A stretch of DNA of 64,000 nt from NCBI GenBank assembly GCA_025210805.1, contig JAOAQX010000028.1:124001-188000 (forward strand), given 5' to 3'. Position 1 is the first letter of the stretch; the number at the start of each line of letters is the position of its first letter. Source of the DNA: Flavobacteriales bacterium. Lineage in GTDB: Bacteria > Bacteroidota > Bacteroidia > Flavobacteriales > CAJXXR01. Under the pieces are notes generated by a model, which saw nothing but the letters and a program-made list of their open reading frames with translations, searched no databases and was not told the origin of the DNA. Made by a program: the position numbers and the translations under genes. Below are positions 27,534-39,557 of the stretch, piece after piece.

Positions 27534-27536
27534 GGT

Positions 27537-28169
27537 CTATAGTTCGCAGTAATTTTTTAATAATTGAAACCCGTATTTATGACTCTTTTCAGGATGAAAT
27601 TGAACACCAAATACATTTTCTTTGTGAATTGACGAATCAAAAGTGATTCCATATTTTGTTTTTGCCAAAGAGTTTTGTCTATTTTTTACATGTACATAAA
27701 AGGAGTGAACATAATAGTATCTGAAATCAGTTTGAATATCTTTAAAAAGTGGATTACTACCTTCCACTTCTCCAAAAGTATTCCACCCCATGTGAGGAAT
27801 TCTTAGGTTTTTGTCTTGCATTTCTTTACTTGGGAATTTTAGCACCTCTGCATCAATCCAGCCCAAGCCGGGTAAAGAGCCTTCGTCACTTCTATTGGTA
27901 AGCATTTGCATTCCAAGACAAATTCCTAAGATCGGTTTTTTATTTTCTAAAACTTGGTATTCCAATTCTTTAAAAAAATCTTGATTTTTGAGATTGCTAA
28001 TCCCTTTATCAAAAGCACCTACACCAGCAAGAATAAACCTAGTGGCTGTTTTGATATCTTCTATTTCTTTTGATATTATGGCTTGATAACCAATTTTTTT
28101 TATCATATTCCGAATAGAATTCATATTTCCTATTCCAATATCTAGAATGACTATTTTGTTGGACTCCAT
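27537..28169 (-). CDS. hisH2: HisH-like glutamine amidotransferase for sugar acetamidino synthesis
   Basis: A 210-residue class I glutaminase. The triad is complete: Cys84 in GICLGMQML, His192 and Glu194 in VQFHPEKSH. It should hydrolyse glutamine to glutamate and ammonia and channel the ammonia through the HisF-like partner. It ends 3 bases before hisF2 and starts 4 bases after wbpG, so the three are translated as a set. Sequence alone does not exclude a role in histidine synthesis, but the neighbours make that unlikely. Confidence 0.9.
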   Translation of the reverse strand: MESNKIVILDIGIGNMNSIRNMIKKIGYQAIISKEIEDIKTATRFILAGVGAFDKGISNLKNQDFFKELEYQVLENKKPILGICLGMQMLTNRSDEGSLPGLGWIDAEVLKFPSKEMQDKNLRIPHMGWNTFGEVEGSNPLFKDIQTDFRYYYVHSFYVHVKNRQNSLAKTKYGITFDSSIHKENVFGVQFHPEKSHKYGFQLLKNYCEL

Positions 28170-28173
28170 GAAT

Positions 28174-29304
28174 TTAGTATTTCGAAAGATTTAATTTGAA
28201 TGTTTTGGAAATAAAATTTTGCAACTTTTTTAAACGTTGGTATCTACTTTGAAAATTCTTAAAATCTGAATAATTATGTTTAGGCATATTCATGATTTCT
28301 TCAAATTCAGCCTTGGAAACACCTAATTTTTTCGCAATGTATTCTTTGTCTTCTTCAAGCTCTTTTGGGTTGTATAACTCATTGTTCATTTCTTTTAGAG
28401 CATCTTCTCTCGTCAATTGACCAGAGAGAATTAAACTTGAAAGATGAGGTTTTCGTTTATCGTATCCATAGTACTCCACTAACCAATGATTTTGGAAAAA
28501 TTTCGTAAAAATAGATTCACCATGTTTACGTGCATATTTTTTATATCCAATTTTTTCTTCCAGTTCTTTAAGTGCTTCTTCTTTATCATAAGGCATAAAG
28601 TTTAGCGGCCTTAAAACTTTCATCTTTTTGATAAAAGGGTAGTAGAAATAAAGTTTAAAGAAACTTATTGTTTTGTACTTTTTAAGTTTTAATGTTCCAA
28701 ATCTTTTATGAATATCTTTTAGATTAATAGCATCCATTGCAGACCAATGCCAAGCACTTGGGAATACGCATTCTGTGGCTAAATTTCCACCACTCATAAT
28801 GTATTGCACATTGTGTTTTATGGCAAAGTGATAAAGCGAGGCAAAAAAAGCATGATCTTGTGGGACATCTTGATTCGCTATTCCTGATTTTAAATAGGCA
28901 AGTTGGAGATCTTTCATTTCTTCCCAATCTATCACGATAGTGTGTAAATCCCAGCCACAATAATCTACAATTCGCTCAATGTTTTGAACAGCTAGCTCAC
29001 TGTTCCAGCCTCCATCAACATGTACTACTAATGGACGTAGTCCATATTCTTTTATTTTTAATGCCAAATAGGAGCTATCAATTCCTCCACTAAGACCAAG
29101 AATACAGTCATAGCTTTTGGAAGCTTTAAGTGCTTTGATTTCGTTAAACTGCTTTTCCAGTTTCTGTTCTCCTTCTTTATTAGGATACCAATCTTTTTTT
29201 TGTACATTTTCAAATAATTGACAATGGCTACAAATTCCTTCACTATTAAAAGAAATAGCGGGGTCTGTGGTATCCATTAGGCATTTTTTACAAGTTTGAG
29301 ACAT
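28174..29304 (-). CDS. wbpG: N-acetyl sugar amidotransferase (WbpG/WbuX-like)
   Basis: A 376-residue ATP-pyrophosphatase-type enzyme. A zinc-ribbon-like start (CKKCLMDTTDPAI then CSHC, with four Cys) precedes the PP-loop LGLSGGIDSSYLA near residues 64-76. The family activates the acetamido carbonyl of a nucleotide sugar with ATP so that ammonia from HisH/HisF can convert it to an acetamidino group. PseA/LegA-type enzymes on nonulosonic acids are relatives, but no nonulosonate genes are here, whereas a diamino-uronic acid pathway is. It starts 2 bases after wzy. Confidence 0.92.
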   Translation of the reverse strand: MSQTCKKCLMDTTDPAISFNSEGICSHCQLFENVQKKDWYPNKEGEQKLEKQFNEIKALKASKSYDCILGLSGGIDSSYLALKIKEYGLRPLVVHVDGGWNSELAVQNIERIVDYCGWDLHTIVIDWEEMKDLQLAYLKSGIANQDVPQDHAFFASLYHFAIKHNVQYIMSGGNLATECVFPSAWHWSAMDAINLKDIHKRFGTLKLKKYKTISFFKLYFYYPFIKKMKVLRPLNFMPYDKEEALKELEEKIGYKKYARKHGESIFTKFFQNHWLVEYYGYDKRKPHLSSLILSGQLTREDALKEMNNELYNPKELEEDKEYIAKKLGVSKAEFEEIMNMPKHNYSDFKNFQSRYQRLKKLQNFISKTFKLNLSKY

Positions 29305-29306
29305 AT

Positions 29307-30566
29307 TTAAATGGGTTTAGCCTTTTTGAAGTTGGTAAATATTGTAAGGGCAAATATAAATCCAATGCCCGAACTTAACAATACTGTAGTGTAAAATTGT
29401 TCTAATAAAAGAACACCAAATATGGTTGATAAGAATATTAGTTCAGGTGTTTTAAAACGAATATAAAGTTTATCTATATAGAAGAAATATAGACTGATTA
29501 AAAATATAGATATAATATATCCAACAATTCCGTTTTTGAGAAGTGCATAAATAAATGTATTTGAGTTAGCATTCATTTTAGAATCTGGAAAGTACTTTTC
29601 ACCTATATAAAATGCAATATCTCTTGAATCTTTAATATCTACACCAAAAAGTAATTCTAAGTAGTCACTAGAAGTAAATGTATCATAATAAAACATTTGT
29701 AATTGACTTCCTCCAGCAAAAAGTCTGCGAATAATTAGCTGATTGATAAAATGATTGTCAAAAATTAAATATTCTAAAAAGCTGAACACAAATATTCCAA
29801 GAATAAGGATACTAAAATAAAACGGCATTTTTATAATCTTTTTATTTACAACCCAAAAGGCAAGGAGATAAAAGAAAATCATTTGAAAAAAAGTGTGTTT
29901 ATACCCAAATACCCAGTAGGAAAAAACAACAATAATGAAACCTAATAATAATAAATACTTTTGCTTTCGAACGTAACCAACAAAAATCAGTAGAGGCATT
30001 ATTCCGTTAATCATAATATTCGTGAAATAACTAACTAACGAACCTGCTGTGAAAACACTTCTGGCTTCAAGACGTCTTGCATAGATGTCTGTAAATGAAA
30101 AGCTACCGAATGATGCAGATAAAAGTGTGCCAATAGTCAAAGTAAATAAAGAAAACAGAATTAAATATTTGTATGTTTGACTTAGCTTGAAGTAAGTTTT
30201 ATTGAAAATACGTAAAGGAAAATGTTTAATAGATTTAATAGATAGAATTGGCAATATTAAGATAAATGAAAGCTGAAGAGATTCTATTGAATTAAAAAGT
30301 AGTGTGTCAAACATCGAATTAAAAATCGTATGAGATAAAAAGACGATGAATAGATAAAGTGTTATAAAGATATCTGAGGGATATTTCATTTTTTGCGGAA
30401 CCAAAAATACAATAAGCAACAGGTTTATGATTCGATACATTATAGTGACGTTCATTTCATCATAACCCTCGTTGGCATTTAGTTCTATAAGTGTATCTGC
30501 AATATAATAATCACTAATTAGAAGTATGATTATGAGTGCTAGGAAAATTTTTATCTTAAACATCAT
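29307..30566 (-). CDS. wzy: O-antigen/exopolysaccharide polymerase, Wzy-type
   Basis: A 419-residue hydrophobic protein with about ten to twelve membrane helices and one larger extramembrane loop (about residues 285-335). It has no other domain. Sequence is poorly conserved in this family, as is normal for Wzy. The position between wzx and the glycosyltransferases, a 4-base overlap with wzx, and size and topology support a polymerase that joins repeat units on the periplasmic side. A ligase is possible but less likely in this spot. Confidence 0.75.
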   Translation of the reverse strand: MMFKIKIFLALIIILLISDYYIADTLIELNANEGYDEMNVTIMYRIINLLLIVFLVPQKMKYPSDIFITLYLFIVFLSHTIFNSMFDTLLFNSIESLQLSFILILPILSIKSIKHFPLRIFNKTYFKLSQTYKYLILFSLFTLTIGTLLSASFGSFSFTDIYARRLEARSVFTAGSLVSYFTNIMINGIMPLLIFVGYVRKQKYLLLLGFIIVVFSYWVFGYKHTFFQMIFFYLLAFWVVNKKIIKMPFYFSILILGIFVFSFLEYLIFDNHFINQLIIRRLFAGGSQLQMFYYDTFTSSDYLELLFGVDIKDSRDIAFYIGEKYFPDSKMNANSNTFIYALLKNGIVGYIISIFLISLYFFYIDKLYIRFKTPELIFLSTIFGVLLLEQFYTTVLLSSGIGFIFALTIFTNFKKAKPI

Positions 30567-31816
30567 GCCTTAGAAAATTTATAAGCAAGAGAAAATTCGA
30601 AGATATATTTGATAATATAGACAGAAATATAGCCAACGACAATATGTGTATAGGATAGATTATTTTGATGAATAAAATAGAAAACAGTGTATAGTGAAAT
30701 ACAAAGTACGATTTGTATGATAAGATCATATTTCTGTTTTTCGGCAAAAATAATGGTGGAACTGATAGGGGATGTTGCAATTTGAAAAATAAACATCAAA
30801 GAAAGTAATTGAACCATTTCTCCTGCAATCACCCATTCTTTACCAAAGAAGAAACTAAAAATAAATGGCGAAAAAAAGAATAGTATCAAGATAGGTATAA
30901 TACTGAACAATAAAAGTTTTTTAGAGGTTTGAACCAAAAGATCTCTACAGCTACCAGTTTCTAACAACATTTTAGATGCTTTTTCTCTATAAACATCTCC
31001 AAAGGCTACTGTAATTACACCAATGGGAGCGGCAATAATTTTGAAAGCCGCAGAAAATTGACCTGAAATATCCAAAGAATAATAGGCTGTTAAGAAAAAA
31101 ACGGGAGCAAAAACAGAGAGTTTTTCGACTACTCCAGCAAATGCCTGAAATTTTGGGAAATCAATATATCTTGAAGCAACAGCCTTTAGGGAATAAGGGT
31201 TTACTTTAAAGTTAGATAATTTAACATACTTTGATGCCCAAATAATTAATGCAGAGAATCCAATGATTTCAGCAAGAGCTAATCCAAAAAGCCAGTCGGT
31301 TAAATAACCAATTATAAATGAAAAAAGCACAAAAGAAATTGCTCGAAAGAAACGAGCCATAGAAATTGCCTTGTAGTGTTGGTAGTAATTTAAATATAAT
31401 CTAAATATGCTTTCATAAGCTAAGATAATCCCTCCAAATGGTACCAAGAATAGAATTCCTTTTGAATAGCCGTAGGATTCGGCAAACCAATCACCAAAAA
31501 CGATTATCAAAATAAAGGTTATTAGGAAAGAAAAGGCTGACAAAATAAAAGACAATTTAAAAATGTCTTGTCTTTTTTCTTCTTCTTTCTCTACAAAAAA
31601 GGCATATTCATACTTGAAGGAGTAGATTACTCCTAAAATATTAGCAATTCCTAAAAACGAATTATAAAACCCAAATTGCTCAGGAGAAAAGACTCTGAGC
31701 AAAATTGGAGAAAATATCAGTAAAACTAGTTGAGAAATTACGGTTCCTATGGAAAGCGTTAATGCATTCCTAATATAACTAGAATTTTGTATTGTTTCTT
31801 TTATTTTTTGTATCAT
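30563..31816 (-). CDS. wzx: Polysaccharide repeat-unit flippase, Wzx-type
   Basis: A 417-residue membrane protein with about twelve helices. The start region (IRNALTLSIGTVISQLVLLIFSPILLRVFSPEQFGFY) is characteristic of the MVF/Wzx superfamily, as is AFGDVYREKASKML in the second half. It should flip the undecaprenyl-linked repeat unit across the inner membrane for Wzy. The stop overlaps the wzy start by 4 bases. Its presence means a Wzx/Wzy-dependent rather than ABC-transporter pathway. Confidence 0.88.
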   Translation of the reverse strand: MIQKIKETIQNSSYIRNALTLSIGTVISQLVLLIFSPILLRVFSPEQFGFYNSFLGIANILGVIYSFKYEYAFFVEKEEEKRQDIFKLSFILSAFSFLITFILIIVFGDWFAESYGYSKGILFLVPFGGIILAYESIFRLYLNYYQHYKAISMARFFRAISFVLFSFIIGYLTDWLFGLALAEIIGFSALIIWASKYVKLSNFKVNPYSLKAVASRYIDFPKFQAFAGVVEKLSVFAPVFFLTAYYSLDISGQFSAAFKIIAAPIGVITVAFGDVYREKASKMLLETGSCRDLLVQTSKKLLLFSIIPILILFFFSPFIFSFFFGKEWVIAGEMVQLLSLMFIFQIATSPISSTIIFAEKQKYDLIIQIVLCISLYTVFYFIHQNNLSYTHIVVGYISVYIIKYIFEFSLAYKFSKA

Positions 31817-31877
31817 TTCTCAATGAGTTTAACTGATATTTTTTATTCAGTATTGAATACTATGAATCTGTTGGTTC

Positions 31878-33916
<2,039 letters not shown>

Positions 33917-33920
33917 CGTT

Positions 33921-34496
33921 TTATTTTATTCTTGTTACAGTTTGATCCTTCAGTTGGTATTGTTGACCGCTTTCTGGGCAAATTGCCTGCTGGTTGTCAT
34001 CAAATTCTAAGCGATGTCCGTATTCGCTTACCCATCCTATGTGTTTTGCAGGGTTTCCAACCACTAGGGCATAGGGTGGAATATTTTTGGTAACCACTGC
34101 TCCTGCACCTATTAATGCAAATCTCCCAATAGTGTTTCCGCAGATAATAGTTGCATTTGCCCCAATTGAAGCTCCTTTTTCTACAAGAGTAGTTGCATAA
34201 TTACCTCTTCTGTTTACAGCACTTCTTGGGTTTATGATATTGGTAAAAACCATTGAAGGACCTAAAAAAACATCGTCTTCACAGATAACTCCAGAATATA
34301 CCGAAACATTGTTTTGAATTTTAACATTTCGTCCAAGCTTTACGTCTGGCGAAACGACAACATTTTGCCCGATATTACATTTTTCACCAATATCACAATT
34401 GGGCATTATATGAGAAAAATGCCATATTTTGGTATCTTTCCCTATCGTACAGCCTTCGTCTATTACGGCTGTTTCGTGAGCAAAATAGTTTTTCAT
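33921..34496 (-). CDS. wbpD: UDP-GlcNAc3NA 3-N-acetyltransferase (WbpD-like)
   Basis: A 191-residue left-handed beta-helix acetyltransferase with many hexapeptide repeats (for example IGEKCNIGQNVVVSPDVKLG, IGANATIICGNTIG). The tail VVGNPAKHIGWVSEYGHRL is found in WbpD and its relatives. It acetylates the 3-amino group made by WbpE with acetyl-CoA, completing UDP-GlcNAc3NAcA. It probably works as a trimer. It lies 94 bases after ugd, the largest gap in the upstream half of the operon. Confidence 0.92.
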   Translation of the reverse strand: MKNYFAHETAVIDEGCTIGKDTKIWHFSHIMPNCDIGEKCNIGQNVVVSPDVKLGRNVKIQNNVSVYSGVICEDDVFLGPSMVFTNIINPRSAVNRRGNYATTLVEKGASIGANATIICGNTIGRFALIGAGAVVTKNIPPYALVVGNPAKHIGWVSEYGHRLEFDDNQQAICPESGQQYQLKDQTVTRIK

Positions 34497-34590
34497 ATAG
34501 TAACAAAATTAGTTTAACAAATATCTTTTTAAAAGATATTTTTTGTTAAGTGAAAAAAGAAAGTAATGAGAATTGAAAAACAAAAAAAAT

Positions 34591-35913
34591 CTATTTTCCA
34601 ATTCTGATATATTCAATCTCTTTTTCATGAAGTCTTTGTGCAAGGTATTGATTTCTTCCGTCAAAAATAATGGCATGATTTAAACATTTCTTGATTCGAT
34701 CGAAATCGGGTGAACGGAATTCTTTCCACTCGGTAAGTAAGATCATTGCATCACATTTTTCCAATGCATCGTATTTGTCTTGACAATAGCTGATGTTTTG
34801 AATGCCTTTTAAATAGTGATTTTGAGCTTCTTCCATCGCTTTTGGGTCATAAGCTCGAATTTTCGCACCTCTGCTTACCAGTTCTTTTACGGTATATATA
34901 GCTGGAGCTTCTCTCATATCATCCGTTCCAGGTTTAAATGCCAGCCCCCATAATCCAAAAGTTTTACCACTTAAATCATCTCCAAACTTTTCAATGATTT
35001 TTTGAGCGATAACCATTTTTTGACGGTTGTTTACAGCTTCAACAGATGAAATAAGCTCTGGTGAATAGTGGTGTTGATCTGCAATCCTGATTAATGCTTT
35101 TACATCTTTTGGAAAACAAGATCCTCCATATCCACACCCAGGATATATAAAACTATATCCAATTCTACTATCCGAGCCTATCCCTATCCTTACCTGATTT
35201 ACGTCTGCTCCAACACGCTCGCAGATATTGGCAATCTCATTCATAAACGAAATTTTTGTTGCTAACATCGCATTTGCAGCATATTTTGTCATTTCAGCAG
35301 ATCGTATATCCATTTCGATAAAACGATCATGGGTTCTAAAGAAAGGACTGTACAGTTCTTTCATTTTTCCAAAAGCAAAATCTGAGTCGGCACCTATCAC
35401 CACTCTGTCAGGTTTCATAAAGTCGTTTATGGCATCTCCTTCTTTTAGAAATTCAGGATTGGATACCATCCAAAACTGGTGATGGGCATTTCGAGCAGTT
35501 AATTCTTTTTGAATGGTGTTTTTCACCAAGTCTGCTGTTCCTACAGGAACGGTGGATTTATCTACAATGATTAAATCACGATTCATGGTTTTTCCGATAG
35601 ATTCGGCAACACTCAAAACGTATTGTAAATCAGCCGAACCATCTTCTCCAGTAGGGGTTCCCACTGCAATAAAAACGATTTCTGCGTCGTTAAGAGCTTC
35701 AGAAAGCTTCGTTGTGAAGTGAAGATTTTGGTTTTCAAAATTTTTAAGAACTAAGGACTTTAGCCCTGGTTCATAAATGGGAATAATTCCATTTTTTAAG
35801 CCATTAATTTTATCTTCGGATATATCCATGCAGGTAACTGTGTTTCCCATTTCGGCAAAACATGTTCCTGAAACTAAACCTACATACCCTGAACCTACAA
35901 CTACTACTCTCAT
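34591..35913 (-). CDS. ugd: UDP-glucose 6-dehydrogenase
   Basis: A 440-residue dehydrogenase that makes UDP-glucuronate. VVGSGYVGLVSGTCFAEMGN binds NAD+; the catalytic Cys lies in PGCGYGGSCFPKD; FIAVGTPTGEDGSADL, NPEFLKEGDAI and WGLAFKPGTDDMREAP are standard Ugd motifs. This is a different family branch from the next gene, so the locus can make both a plain and an N-acetylated uronic acid precursor. It starts 6 bases after wbpA and is co-transcribed. Confidence 0.95.
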   Translation of the reverse strand: MRVVVVGSGYVGLVSGTCFAEMGNTVTCMDISEDKINGLKNGIIPIYEPGLKSLVLKNFENQNLHFTTKLSEALNDAEIVFIAVGTPTGEDGSADLQYVLSVAESIGKTMNRDLIIVDKSTVPVGTADLVKNTIQKELTARNAHHQFWMVSNPEFLKEGDAINDFMKPDRVVIGADSDFAFGKMKELYSPFFRTHDRFIEMDIRSAEMTKYAANAMLATKISFMNEIANICERVGADVNQVRIGIGSDSRIGYSFIYPGCGYGGSCFPKDVKALIRIADQHHYSPELISSVEAVNNRQKMVIAQKIIEKFGDDLSGKTFGLWGLAFKPGTDDMREAPAIYTVKELVSRGAKIRAYDPKAMEEAQNHYLKGIQNISYCQDKYDALEKCDAMILLTEWKEFRSPDFDRIKKCLNHAIIFDGRNQYLAQRLHEKEIEYIRIGK

Positions 35914-35919
35914 GCTTTA

Positions 35920-37209
35920 TTACAATCGTTTGTCAATCATTTTTTTATCTAGAACTCCTTTTACATCATACAGTACTCCTGAATCTGATTTAAGGAATTT
36001 GTGTAAATCAATTTCTTGGAATTCTTGGTGAGAAACGGCATGAATGACTACATCATAATCATTAGTGTTTGGTTTTTCAGTTAAGTCAATTCCGTATTCG
36101 TGTTTTACTTCTTCGTTGTTTGCCCAAGGGTCATAAACGTCTACATTTATTTGGTAGTCTCTTAGTTCTTGATAAACATCAATCACACGAGTGTTTCTAA
36201 TGTCTGGACAGTTTTCTTTGAAGGTGATTCCTAGAAGTAAGGCTTTAGAGCCTTTTACTTTAAGGTCTTTTTCAAGCATGAGTTTTACAATTTCTGAAGA
36301 AACATAAGCGCCCATACTATCATTCAACCTTCTTCCTGCAAGAATAATTTCAGGATGATATCCCACTTCTTGAGCTTTTTGAGCTAAGTAGAATGGATCA
36401 ACACCAATACAATGTCCACCAACAAGACCGGGTTTGAATTTTAGGAAATTCCATTTGGTTCCAGCAGCCTCTAAAACATCATGCGTGTCAATGTCTAATT
36501 TATTAAAAATTTTAGCCAATTCATTAACAAAGGCAATATTGATATCTCTTTGAGAGTTTTCAATAACTTTTGCTGCCTCGGCTACTTTAATGGTAGGGGC
36601 TAAATGTGTTCCTGCGGTAATTACTGAACGATAAAGTTGATCAACTTTTTGACCTATTTCTGGGGTTGAGCCCGATGTTACTTTTAATATTTTTGTAACT
36701 GTGTGTTCTTTGTCTCCAGGATTTATTCTCTCGGGTGAGTATCCCGCAAAAAAATCTTGATTGAACACCATACCACTATGTTTTTCCAAAATAGGCACGC
36801 ATTCATCTTCTGTTACTCCTGGGTAAACCGTAGATTCATAGATCACAATATCTCCTTTGGAAAGTACTTTTCCTATCATTTCCGAAGCCTTTATTAAAGG
36901 AGTAAGAATAGGACGATTATTTTTGTCAACGGGAGTAGGTACTGTTACGATATAGTAATTGCAGTGAGAAATATCTTCAACCTGATGAGATAAATATAAT
37001 CCATTTGAGTTACTTTTATCTTTTGTTAATACAGACTGTAAGTTTTTCGAATCAACTTCCAATGTTGAATCTACTCCTGTATTGAGTTCAGAGACGCGTT
37101 CTTGGTTAATATCAAACCCTACTACTTGGTACAATTTTGCAAATTCTACAGCAAGTGGTAACCCTACATAACCCAATCCTATGATGGCAATAGTTGGCTT
37201 TTCGTTCAT
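35920..37209 (-). CDS. wbpA: UDP-N-acetylglucosamine 6-dehydrogenase (WbpA/TviB-like)
   Basis: A 429-residue nucleotide-sugar dehydrogenase. [19 protein letters not shown] is the NAD+ site, [16 protein letters not shown] contains the catalytic Cys, and [16 protein letters not shown] is typical of enzymes acting on UDP-HexNAc. Followed by wbpD, E and B homologues, the logical product is UDP-GlcNAcA. UDP-GalNAc oxidation, as by WbpO, cannot be excluded from sequence alone. It is the first gene of the long minus-strand operon. Confidence 0.92.
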   Translation of the reverse strand: MNEKPTIAIIGLGYVGLPLAVEFAKLYQVVGFDINQERVSELNTGVDSTLEVDSKNLQSVLTKDKSNSNGLYLSHQVEDISHCNYYIVTVPTPVDKNNRPILTPLIKASEMIGKVLSKGDIVIYESTVYPGVTEDECVPILEKHSGMVFNQDFFAGYSPERINPGDKEHTVTKILKVTSGSTPEIGQKVDQLYRSVITAGTHLAPTIKVAEAAKVIENSQRDINIAFVNELAKIFNKLDIDTHDVLEAAGTKWNFLKFKPGLVGGHCIGVDPFYLAQKAQEVGYHPEIILAGRRLNDSMGAYVSSEIVKLMLEKDLKVKGSKALLLGITFKENCPDIRNTRVIDVYQELRDYQINVDVYDPWANNEEVKHEYGIDLTEKPNTNDYDVVIHAVSHQEFQEIDLHKFLKSDSGVLYDVKGVLDKKMIDKRL

Positions 37210-37237
37210 TTTATCAATTTAAATTCTTAATAAGAGT

Positions 37238-37245
37238 CAAAAGTA
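37238..37245 (-). promoter_or_regulatory. Possible -7 box of the wbp operon
   Basis: The minus strand reads TACTTTTG (TAnnTTTG), 29 bases before the wbpA ATG, just where the operon must begin. No clear TTG lies at the -33 distance, and such boxes occur by chance in AT-rich DNA. Confidence 0.35.
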
Positions 37246-37439
37246 GCAAATTTTTACTGTTTTCGAGGGTTTTCGACTGCATATATTGTGCCATGGATTT
37301 GATTAAAAAGTCATGAAGAATATCATTTTGATGTTCTTGTGATCGTATTTTTTCTTTGATCATTTGTCTCAATTTTCGTTTTTGATTTAGGTCAAATTTG
37401 TTCGAGAGGTGTTTTTTTATATTTGATAAAAATTTCGTG

Positions 37440-38525
37440 ATGCAAAAAACAATATTTTCACTGTTATTCTCTATATCTTTCCTCTTAATATCTTGTGAAA
37501 AAGATTCAGAGCCCATTAAGAATTCAAATGATAAAACTTCTTATATTCTTCAACTAGGGCACATACCAGCGCCGAAGCTTCCAGAGGACAATCCTCTAAC
37601 AAAGGAAGGTGTTGCACTGGGGAGAAAACTGTTTTATGAAAAAGCACTGAGTTTAGATAATTCTATTTCTTGTGCTTCTTGTCATACGCAGGCATTTGCA
37701 TTTAGCGATACCAATAAATTTTCTATTGGAGTTGGAGGATTAAAAGGAAAAAGACAAGCAATGGCGATTGTTAATTTGGCTTGGAATGACAATGATTTTT
37801 TTTGGGACGGAAGAGCTCATTTACTAAGAGATCAAGCATTAATGCCTATAGAAGATCCGCTTGAGATGCAAGAAACATTAGAAAGGGTTATTCAAAAATT
37901 AAAAGACAAACCAGAGTATTTAAAGGATTTTAAGAAAGCATTCGATTCAGAAGATATCACAGAGGAAAAGATTTCATTAGCACTTGAGCAGTTTATGTTT
38001 ACATTGGTTTCTTACCAAAGTAAATATGATCAAGTACAAAACAAACAAGCTCAATTTACCCCATCTGAAGAAAGAGGTAGGAAGTTGTTCTTTAATCCAA
38101 TAGATCATGATAAACCCAATGAGTCTGGAGCTTTTTGTGTAAAGTGTCATGGAGGTCCAAACTTTACCAACAACCAATATATGAATAATGGACTGGATGA
38201 TATAAGTCAAATGACCGATGTTGGACGGTTTAAAGTAACGGATAATCAGTTTGATTTTGGGAGTTTTAGAGTTCCAACTTTAAGGAATATTGCCGTTACA
38301 GAACCTTATATGCACGACGGCCGTTTTCAAACTTTGGAAGAAGTAATTGATCACTATGATCATGGAGTCCAAAAATCTCCAAGTTTAGATTTAGGTTTGT
38401 TGTTTGTTCAAAATAGTGGAGGTTTAAAGCTTAGTGTTCAACAGAAAAAGGATTTAATTGCATTTCTTAATACATTGACTGATACACAGTTTCTGAAAGA
38501 TAAAAAATTCTCAGATCCTTTTTAA
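37440..38525 (+). CDS. Di-haem cytochrome c peroxidase family lipoprotein (copy 1)
   Basis: A 361-residue CcpA/MauG-family protein. ATG 37440 gives a lipoprotein signal (LLISC, Cys19); a start at 37398 would spoil it. Two haem sites are present: Cys78-Ala-Ser-Cys81-His82 and Cys233-Val-Lys-Cys236-His237. FWDGRA, MPIEDPLEM, TLRNIAVTEPYMHDGRF are family landmarks. It should reduce peroxide or oxidise a substrate in the periplasm, anchored by lipid. A paralogue lies at 43809 on the same strand. The gene begins near the divergent wbpA start. Confidence 0.9.
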   Translation: MQKTIFSLLFSISFLLISCEKDSEPIKNSNDKTSYILQLGHIPAPKLPEDNPLTKEGVALGRKLFYEKALSLDNSISCASCHTQAFAFSDTNKFSIGVGGLKGKRQAMAIVNLAWNDNDFFWDGRAHLLRDQALMPIEDPLEMQETLERVIQKLKDKPEYLKDFKKAFDSEDITEEKISLALEQFMFTLVSYQSKYDQVQNKQAQFTPSEERGRKLFFNPIDHDKPNESGAFCVKCHGGPNFTNNQYMNNGLDDISQMTDVGRFKVTDNQFDFGSFRVPTLRNIAVTEPYMHDGRFQTLEEVIDHYDHGVQKSPSLDLGLLFVQNSGGLKLSVQQKKDLIAFLNTLTDTQFLKDKKFSDPF

Positions 38526-38727
38526 GAGAGGAAGTTGGTTCATTATTTTTTTGAACGTTTTCAAGGATAAATACTAATTTAGAATTAATGTGATATTTAG
38601 TTTTGAGTAACCATTTAGGCTCTTTTGTTTCTGATGAAAGAGCCTAAATATGTTTGAGTTTTGAATTTTAAGAGAGAAGAGTATTCTTTAAAAGCTTCAA
38701 ATTCTTATTTTTGAGAAAAATGTATCA

Positions 38728-39546
38728 ATGAAACTCAAGAGTCAAATTCTTCCAGCTACTTTTCAGGGGCAAAAACCAATTTTATTTGATTTGTACCATG
38801 GCAATTCTCAGAATTTGGTAATTTTTTGCCATGGCTATAAGGGGTATAAAGACTGGGGAGCTTGGCACTTGGTCGCCGATTATTTTTATGAGCATGGAAT
38901 AAGTTTCTTGAAATTCAATTTCTCTCACAATGGAGGAACTGTCAATCAGCCAATAGATTTTCCAGATTTAGACGCTTTTGCCGAGAATAATTATTCTATT
39001 GAAATGGAGGATTTGAGCAGAGTGATAGAGTATTCAAATGAAAATGGATATCAAAATATTCATTTGATTGGGCATAGTAGAGGAGGAGCGATCGTTCTTC
39101 AAGCGGCTTTGGAACAGAAAATCCAGTCGGTTACCACATGGAATGCCGTTCATAGTTTTGATAGATTTCCTAAAGGTGAAAAGTTTGAAAAATGGAAGAA
39201 AAATGGTGTATTCACTGTTCTTAATGGTAGAACGAAGCAAGAAATGCCTCATAATTTTCAATTTTTTGAAGATTATCAAAGGAATTTAAAAAGATTCTCT
39301 TTGCACAATAATTTATCTCTGTTACAATGTCCTTTGTTAATATGTCATGCTGAATTAGATCCTGCTGTTTCTGTTCAATCTGCATATAAAATTGAGCGTT
39401 TTGTGAATAATTCAATATTAGTGGAGAAATTTATTCTTTCAGGATCAGACCATGTTTTTGGATCTAAACATCCTTGGGAGCAATCTAGTTTACCTTCAGA
39501 TTTGGAGATTATTTGTAGAAAAACTATTGAGTTTATTAATCAATAA
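38728..39546 (+). CDS. Alpha/beta hydrolase
   Basis: A 272-residue single-domain hydrolase. The nucleophile elbow is GHSRGG (Ser near residue 115); VIFCHGYKGYKDWG is the oxyanion-hole strand; the acid is probably in CHAELDPAV and the His in GSDHVFG. The FCHGYKG pattern resembles dienelactone-hydrolase/acyl-peptidase-like proteins. No signal peptide is visible. The substrate is unknown. It is followed after 11 bases by the YfhO-like gene, so they may share a transcript. Confidence 0.85.
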   Translation: MKLKSQILPATFQGQKPILFDLYHGNSQNLVIFCHGYKGYKDWGAWHLVADYFYEHGISFLKFNFSHNGGTVNQPIDFPDLDAFAENNYSIEMEDLSRVIEYSNENGYQNIHLIGHSRGGAIVLQAALEQKIQSVTTWNAVHSFDRFPKGEKFEKWKKNGVFTVLNGRTKQEMPHNFQFFEDYQRNLKRFSLHNNLSLLQCPLLICHAELDPAVSVQSAYKIERFVNNSILVEKFILSGSDHVFGSKHPWEQSSLPSDLEIICRKTIEFINQ

Positions 39547-39557
39547 AAAGAAATTAG

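Noticed and set aside
26754-28169. Histidine biosynthesis genes hisF and hisH
   Set aside because: The HisF-like protein lacks a catalytic Asp, no other his genes are present, and wbpG is immediately upstream.
35228-36031. Several plus-strand ORFs of 60-85 codons
   Set aside because: They are antisense to ugd and wbpA and have no protein-like features.
37214-37516. Minus-strand ORF of 100 codons just before wbpA
   Set aside because: It ends 4 bases from wbpA as an operon gene would, but its upstream part runs antisense into the peroxidase signal peptide, the first ATG leaves only about 49 residues, a -7 box-like sequence lies inside it, and no domain is seen.
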